Shown here one piece after another: positions 60,420-64,000 of a stretch of DNA of 64,000 nucleotides. Numbering within the stretch: position 1 is the stretch's first letter; each line of letters opens with the position of its first letter. Under the pieces are notes generated by a model. That model was not told the origin of the DNA and did not search any database. It saw nothing but the letters and a program-made list of their open reading frames with translations. The translations under genes were made by a program, and so were the position numbers. Source of the stretch: Pseudarthrobacter sp. ATCC 49987 (lineage in GTDB: Bacteria > Actinomycetota > Actinomycetes > Actinomycetales > Micrococcaceae). The stretch covers positions 1 to 64,000 of the forward strand of contig NZ_JAABNS010000002.1 in NCBI RefSeq assembly GCF_009928425.1, written 5' to 3'.

Positions 60420-61319
60420 GTGAGCCTCAACCTACTACCAACAGATCCTATTGATGAGGCCGCGCTGCCTCCTGCCGGTGGCAGCGCCGCAGCGATTGGC
60501 CCGGGAAAGCGCGAAAGAAGCATCCTGCGCTCGGCGGGCCTGTGGCTGACCGTCCTTCCGTTGCTGATCGTCCTGGGGTGGGCATTTCTGCCGGGCCTCT
60601 TCAGCGCCTTCGACCCCATCAGCGGCATTCCGAAGCAGAAGTTCCAGCCGCCAAGTGCCGGGCACTGGTTCGGTACCGACCACTTGGGCCGGGATGTCTA
60701 CGCGAGGGTCGTGCATGGCACCTCGCAGACCCTGCTCACCGCAGGGCTCGCTGTCCTGATCGGATTCGTGGTGGGAACGGCCCTGGGCCTGTTTGCTGCG
60801 ACGGCCGGCCGGGCCGCGGATTCGAGCACCATGCGCCTCGTGGACGTGCTCCTGGCGGTGCCGGGATTCCTGATCTCCCTGATCATCGTGACGGCGTTCG
60901 CGCCCGGACCAATCTCGCTCGGCGTCGGCGTGGGCATCGCCTCGATTGCCTCGTTCGCCCGCGTGGTCCGCTCGGAAGTCCTGCGCGTGCGCAACCTGGA
61001 CTACGTCGAGGCCGCCTTCCTCAACGGGGGATCGTACTGGTCCGTCGTCTGGAAGCATGTCCTGCCGAACTCCTGCGGCCCGGTGCTCGCACTGCTGGCA
61101 GTCGACCTTGGAGCTGCCATTCTCGCAATTTCCGGACTTGGCTTCCTCGGCTTCGGTGCCCCTCCGCCCACCCCGGAATGGGGCTTGCTGATCTCTGAGG
61201 GTCGGCAATACCTCGCTGGCGCGTGGTGGATGACCAGCCTGCCGGGCCTGGTCATCGTGCTAACGGTCGTGCTCTTGGCCGGTCTCGGACGCCAACTTCT
61301 CAAGATCTTCCGGTTTTAG
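60420..61319 (+). CDS. ABC transporter permease (DppC-like), duplicate
   Basis: 299 residues, the same protein as 57522-58421, with the same GTG start and GAGAACC leader. It follows the truncated permease by 18 bp. It is complete, but whether it is expressed depends on a promoter upstream of the duplication joint. The original promoter, presumably before the substrate-binding-protein gene, is absent from this arm. Confidence 0.88.
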   Translation: MSLNLLPTDPIDEAALPPAGGSAAAIGPGKRERSILRSAGLWLTVLPLLIVLGWAFLPGLFSAFDPISGIPKQKFQPPSAGHWFGTDHLGRDVYARVVHGTSQTLLTAGLAVLIGFVVGTALGLFAATAGRAADSSTMRLVDVLLAVPGFLISLIIVTAFAPGPISLGVGVGIASIASFARVVRSEVLRVRNLDYVEAAFLNGGSYWSVVWKHVLPNSCGPVLALLAVDLGAAILAISGLGFLGFGAPPPTPEWGLLISEGRQYLAGAWWMTSLPGLVIVLTVVLLAGLGRQLLKIFRF

Positions 61320-61330
61320 TCAGGAGCCCC

Positions 61331-62998
61331 ATGACCATCAACACAGTAAATCCCAAAGCCGAACCCGGACCCCTGCTTGAGGTGCGCGGATTGCACGTCG
61401 AATACGGCCGCGGACCAGGGGCGGTCGTGGCCGCAGATTCACTCGAGCTGGTCCTCAAACCGGGCGAAATCGTTGCCGTCGTTGGTGAATCCGGTTCCGG
61501 AAAAAGCACACTCGCCAAATCGCTCATCGGCCTTCTCCCCGAAGCGGCCGCGGTCTCTGCCGGAACCATCGTGTTCGACGGCATTGAGCTGACCGGGCTT
61601 TCTGAACGTGCAATGGAGAAAATCCGTGGACGTAAGATCGGCATGGTTCCGCAGGATCCCGGCGCGTCGCTGGATCCGGTGAAGACGGTCGGATCCCAGG
61701 TGGCCGAGGTCTTCCGGCTGCACCCGGAAGAAGGCAGGCGCTCCAAGAGCGAGATCCGGGCGGAGGTCATCCGGCTCTTCGAACTGGTGGGCATCGACCG
61801 CCCCGCGGAGCGGCTGAAGCAGTACCCCCATGAACTCTCCGGCGGACTCAAGCAACGGGTCCTGATCGCGATCGCCTTCAGCCTGGGACCGAAGCTGCTG
61901 ATTGCGGATGAGCCGACCTCGGCGCTGGACGTCACCGTGCAGCGCCGGGTGCTCGAGGTCTTCAGCAGGCTGGCGCGGGACCACGGGACGGCCGTCATCT
62001 TCGTGACGCATGACCTGGCCGTCGCAACCGATCTGGCCGACCGGATCGTGGTGATGCGGCAGGGCAGGATCCTTGAAGACCGTCCGGTCGCCGACATCCT
62101 GGCGCAGCCGGAGGACGACTACACGGTCAGGCTGCTCCGGGAGGCCTATCCTGCCGCCCCTAAGACTGACCGGGCCGACGTGGATACGGCCCGCGAGGAA
62201 CCGGTTGCTGCGATCGAAGTCCGCGGCCTCACCAAGGTCTTCGGCCGGGGCGAGACTGAACACCGCGCCGTGGATGACGTCAATTTTGCGGTGCGCCAAG
62301 GAACCACCTTCGCGCTGGTCGGCGAATCCGGTTCGGGCAAGTCCACAACGGCCCGCATGATCATGCGGCTGCTGGACCCGACGTCGGGCACCGTGATGGT
62401 TCACGGGAACGATGTCACGTCGACCCAGGGAAAGGACAAACGGGAGCTGTGGCGCTCCCTGCAGCTGGTGTACCAAAACCCGGATTCGGCGCTCGACCCG
62501 CGGCTAACCGTTCGAGACATCGTCGCCGAACCCCTGGTGAATTTCCGTGTCGGGTCGCGCCTTGAACGTTGTGCCCGGGTTGCCGAACTCCTTGACCAGG
62601 TGAACCTCCCCGCACGCGTCACCGGCAGCAGGACCAAGGAACTCTCCGGCGGCCAGCGCCAGCGCGTGGCGATCGCCCGGGCCCTCGCGCTTGGCGCCCG
62701 CACCATCGTGCTTGACGAGGCCCTCTCCGCCCTGGACGTCCTGACGCAGGCCCAGATTCTGGTCCTGCTCGAAAACCTGCAACGCGACCTGGGACTTTCA
62801 TACTTGTTCATTTCCCACGACCTGCACGTTGTTGAACGCTTCGCCCAAGACGTCGGCGTGATGAGTCGGGGCCAGCTGCGGGAAGTCGGCCCGACTGCGC
62901 AGGTCTTCTCCAACCCGCAAAGCGACTACACACGTCTGTTGCTCGATTCCAACCCTGGCCACCGCCTGCGCGACCTCGTTGCGGCAACCGGCCACTAA
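61331..62998 (+). CDS. Peptide-type ABC transporter ATPase (fused DppD-DppF), duplicate
   Basis: 555 residues, with both ATPase domains and all Walker and LSGG motifs as in 55843-57510. The protein sequences are the same over their whole length as far as I compared. AGGAG lies 5 bp before ATG 61331. An intact coding copy that has not begun to diverge points to a recent event, or to one sequence placed twice by assembly. Confidence 0.9.
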   Translation: MTINTVNPKAEPGPLLEVRGLHVEYGRGPGAVVAADSLELVLKPGEIVAVVGESGSGKSTLAKSLIGLLPEAAAVSAGTIVFDGIELTGLSERAMEKIRGRKIGMVPQDPGASLDPVKTVGSQVAEVFRLHPEEGRRSKSEIRAEVIRLFELVGIDRPAERLKQYPHELSGGLKQRVLIAIAFSLGPKLLIADEPTSALDVTVQRRVLEVFSRLARDHGTAVIFVTHDLAVATDLADRIVVMRQGRILEDRPVADILAQPEDDYTVRLLREAYPAAPKTDRADVDTAREEPVAAIEVRGLTKVFGRGETEHRAVDDVNFAVRQGTTFALVGESGSGKSTTARMIMRLLDPTSGTVMVHGNDVTSTQGKDKRELWRSLQLVYQNPDSALDPRLTVRDIVAEPLVNFRVGSRLERCARVAELLDQVNLPARVTGSRTKELSGGQRQRVAIARALALGARTIVLDEALSALDVLTQAQILVLLENLQRDLGLSYLFISHDLHVVERFAQDVGVMSRGQLREVGPTAQVFSNPQSDYTRLLLDSNPGHRLRDLVAATGH

Positions 62999-63031
62999 GA
63001 ACGTCAGTCCCCCTTCAACGTTAGGAACAAG

Positions 63032-64000
63032 ATGACTGTCTCGACAGAAGTAAGAGAACTCAGCGGAGAGGCCCGCTACGCGGCGTTGGCCGCCCGCTTC
63101 CAGGATGTCTTCGCGCGGATCGCAGAAGGTGCCCTGGAACGCGAGTCCAACCACGTCCTGCCGTTCGAGCCCGTTGCCTGGCTGAAGGAAAGCGGATTCA
63201 CCACCATCCGGGTCCCCGCCGCGCACGGCGGGGACCCCGTCAGCTATGAGCACCTGAGCCGGCTGCTGATCGAACTCGCCGCCGCGGACTCCAACGTTTC
63301 ACACCTGCTGCGGTCCCACTTCTCGTTCGTGGAAACGATTGCGCTGCAGCCCATCGAATTCCGCAACCGCTGGTTCCCCCGCGTACTCGCCGGGGAGATC
63401 TTCGGCAACGCCGCCACGGAACGCTCCGGCAACGCCCTGGGCACCACCCAGACCAAGCTTCGCGAGGAGGAGGGCCGCTGGCTGCTCAAGGGCGAAAAGT
63501 ACTACACAACGGGCAGCATCTTCGCCGACTGGGTCGTGGTCATGGCGAGCACGGAAGGCCGTGAGGGCCGCCAGTACGCGTTGGTCCGCGTCAACGACCC
63601 CAAAGTCACGATCCTTGACGACTGGGACGGGTTCGGGCAGCCGCTCACCGGCACCGGAACGGCCATCTTTGCGGACGTGGAGGTCGACGCCGGGGACATC
63701 ATCCAGCGCAAGGTCACCAGCACGCTGGAACCGGCGTTCTTCCAGCTCGCACTGCTGACCGTACTCGTCGGAATCGGCCACGCGGCTCTTCGCGACGCCA
63801 GCCAGCTGGTCCGCGAGCGCACCCGCACGTTCAACACCGGGTCAGGTTCGCTGTTCCGGGACGATCCGCTGATCCAGGAACGCGTTGGCCAGATCGCCGC
63901 CGGCGTCTACGCCGCCGAGTCCATCGTGGTGGCAGCCGCACGCGATCTGGATGCCGCCGTCGACCCTTCGCTGGGACTTGAGGTGGAGGCGGCCTTCGTC
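63032..64000 (+). CDS. SfnB/DszC-like flavoprotein, duplicate, cut by window end
   Basis: The first 323 codons are present, matching the N-terminal part of 54559-55809. The start ATG follows AGGAACAAG, as in the other copy. The gene continues past the window. Whether the LLM monooxygenase gene is also duplicated cannot be seen. The same function is expected if it is complete and transcribed: reduced-flavin-dependent oxidation of a sulfur compound. Confidence 0.87.
   Translation, partial: MTVSTEVRELSGEARYAALAARFQDVFARIAEGALERESNHVLPFEPVAWLKESGFTTIRVPAAHGGDPVSYEHLSRLLIELAAADSNVSHLLRSHFSFVETIALQPIEFRNRWFPRVLAGEIFGNAATERSGNALGTTQTKLREEEGRWLLKGEKYYTTGSIFADWVVVMASTEGREGRQYALVRVNDPKVTILDDWDGFGQPLTGTGTAIFADVEVDAGDIIQRKVTSTLEPAFFQLALLTVLVGIGHAALRDASQLVRERTRTFNTGSGSLFRDDPLIQERVGQIAAGVYAAESIVVAAARDLDAAVDPSLGLEVEAAFV

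Larger units (their letters stand above)
59470..64000. repeat. Right arm of the 4.5-kb inverted duplication
   Basis: Reverse-complement copy of 54841-59371, separated from it by 98 bp (59372-59469). It begins inside codon 10 of the permease gene and runs to the window end, so the true length is unknown. One substitution seen (A at 59846, where the left arm gives C), synonymous in a Thr codon. Confidence 0.93.

Noticed and set aside
54841..64000. Composite transposon or integron as the cause of the inverted duplication
   Set aside because: No transposase, insertion-sequence ends, target-site duplications or integrase were found in or next to the arms within the window.

Overview
The window is high-GC DNA with dense, short-spaced operons. 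The gene set is that of a soil actinobacterium of the Micrococcaceae, of the Arthrobacter/Pseudarthrobacter type: a dnaK-grpE-dnaJ-hspR operon with HAIR operators, a copper amine oxidase very close to the Arthrobacter globiformis phenylethylamine oxidase, and a homoprotocatechuate 2,3-dioxygenase very close to the Arthrobacter/Brevibacterium enzymes. The genus is inferred from remembered protein similarity, not from a search. I saw no rRNA, tRNA, CRISPR array or transposase.

Layout. (1) 1-9752: a catabolic island. A flavoprotein hydroxylase gene (cut by the window start) diverges from a GntR regulator. Then come an MFS transporter and SnoaL-like pair, and an operon encoding an SDR, an amidohydrolase, an acyl-CoA dehydrogenase, a MaoC hydratase, an MHS transporter and an acyl-CoA ligase. 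The latter looks like CoA-dependent beta-oxidation of an unidentified acid. (2) 9773-18963: single genes and regulator/effector pairs: LysE exporter, PKD lipoprotein, methyltransferase, APC permease, MarR with a divergent MMPL transporter, NAD(P)-binding protein with a divergent TetR, and a small acidic repeat protein. (3) 19185-23478: the heat-shock operon, closed by a 22-bp-stem hairpin. (4) 23478-26674 (minus): four secreted proteins, three with SipW-type (AYW/AFW) signal regions. (5) 27662-44465: an aromatic amine/aromatic acid island. Amine oxidase, APC permease, aldehyde dehydrogenase and AraC/TetR regulators could turn phenylethylamine- or tyramine-like amines into arylacetates. A MobA-like hydroxylase and the HpaD-E-H-I genes plus a FAH-RraA fusion protein would handle homoprotocatechuate meta-cleavage. 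A prephenate dehydratase gene lies between. (6) 44469-52345: a membrane protein, a SWIM-SNF2 helicase, a DUF3846 gene with an AT-rich flank, a DMP19-like gene, and an ECF sigma/anti-sigma pair divergent from a lipoprotein gene. (7) 52574-64000: a flavin reductase, an LLM monooxygenase, an SfnB/DszC-like flavoprotein and a peptide-type ABC importer, probably for organosulfur use.

The most striking structure is in region 7. Positions 54841-59371 recur in inverted orientation at 59470-64000 around a 98-bp spacer, with one difference that I noticed (synonymous). The junction leaves a stub of a probable substrate-binding-protein gene on one side and a 5'-truncated permease gene on the other. It is either a very recent inverted duplication or an assembly artefact. 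Other points worth checking are the FAH-RraA fusion in an hpa locus with no hpaF, a shared two-cysteine module in the SipW-type cluster, and matching divergent ECF promoters.
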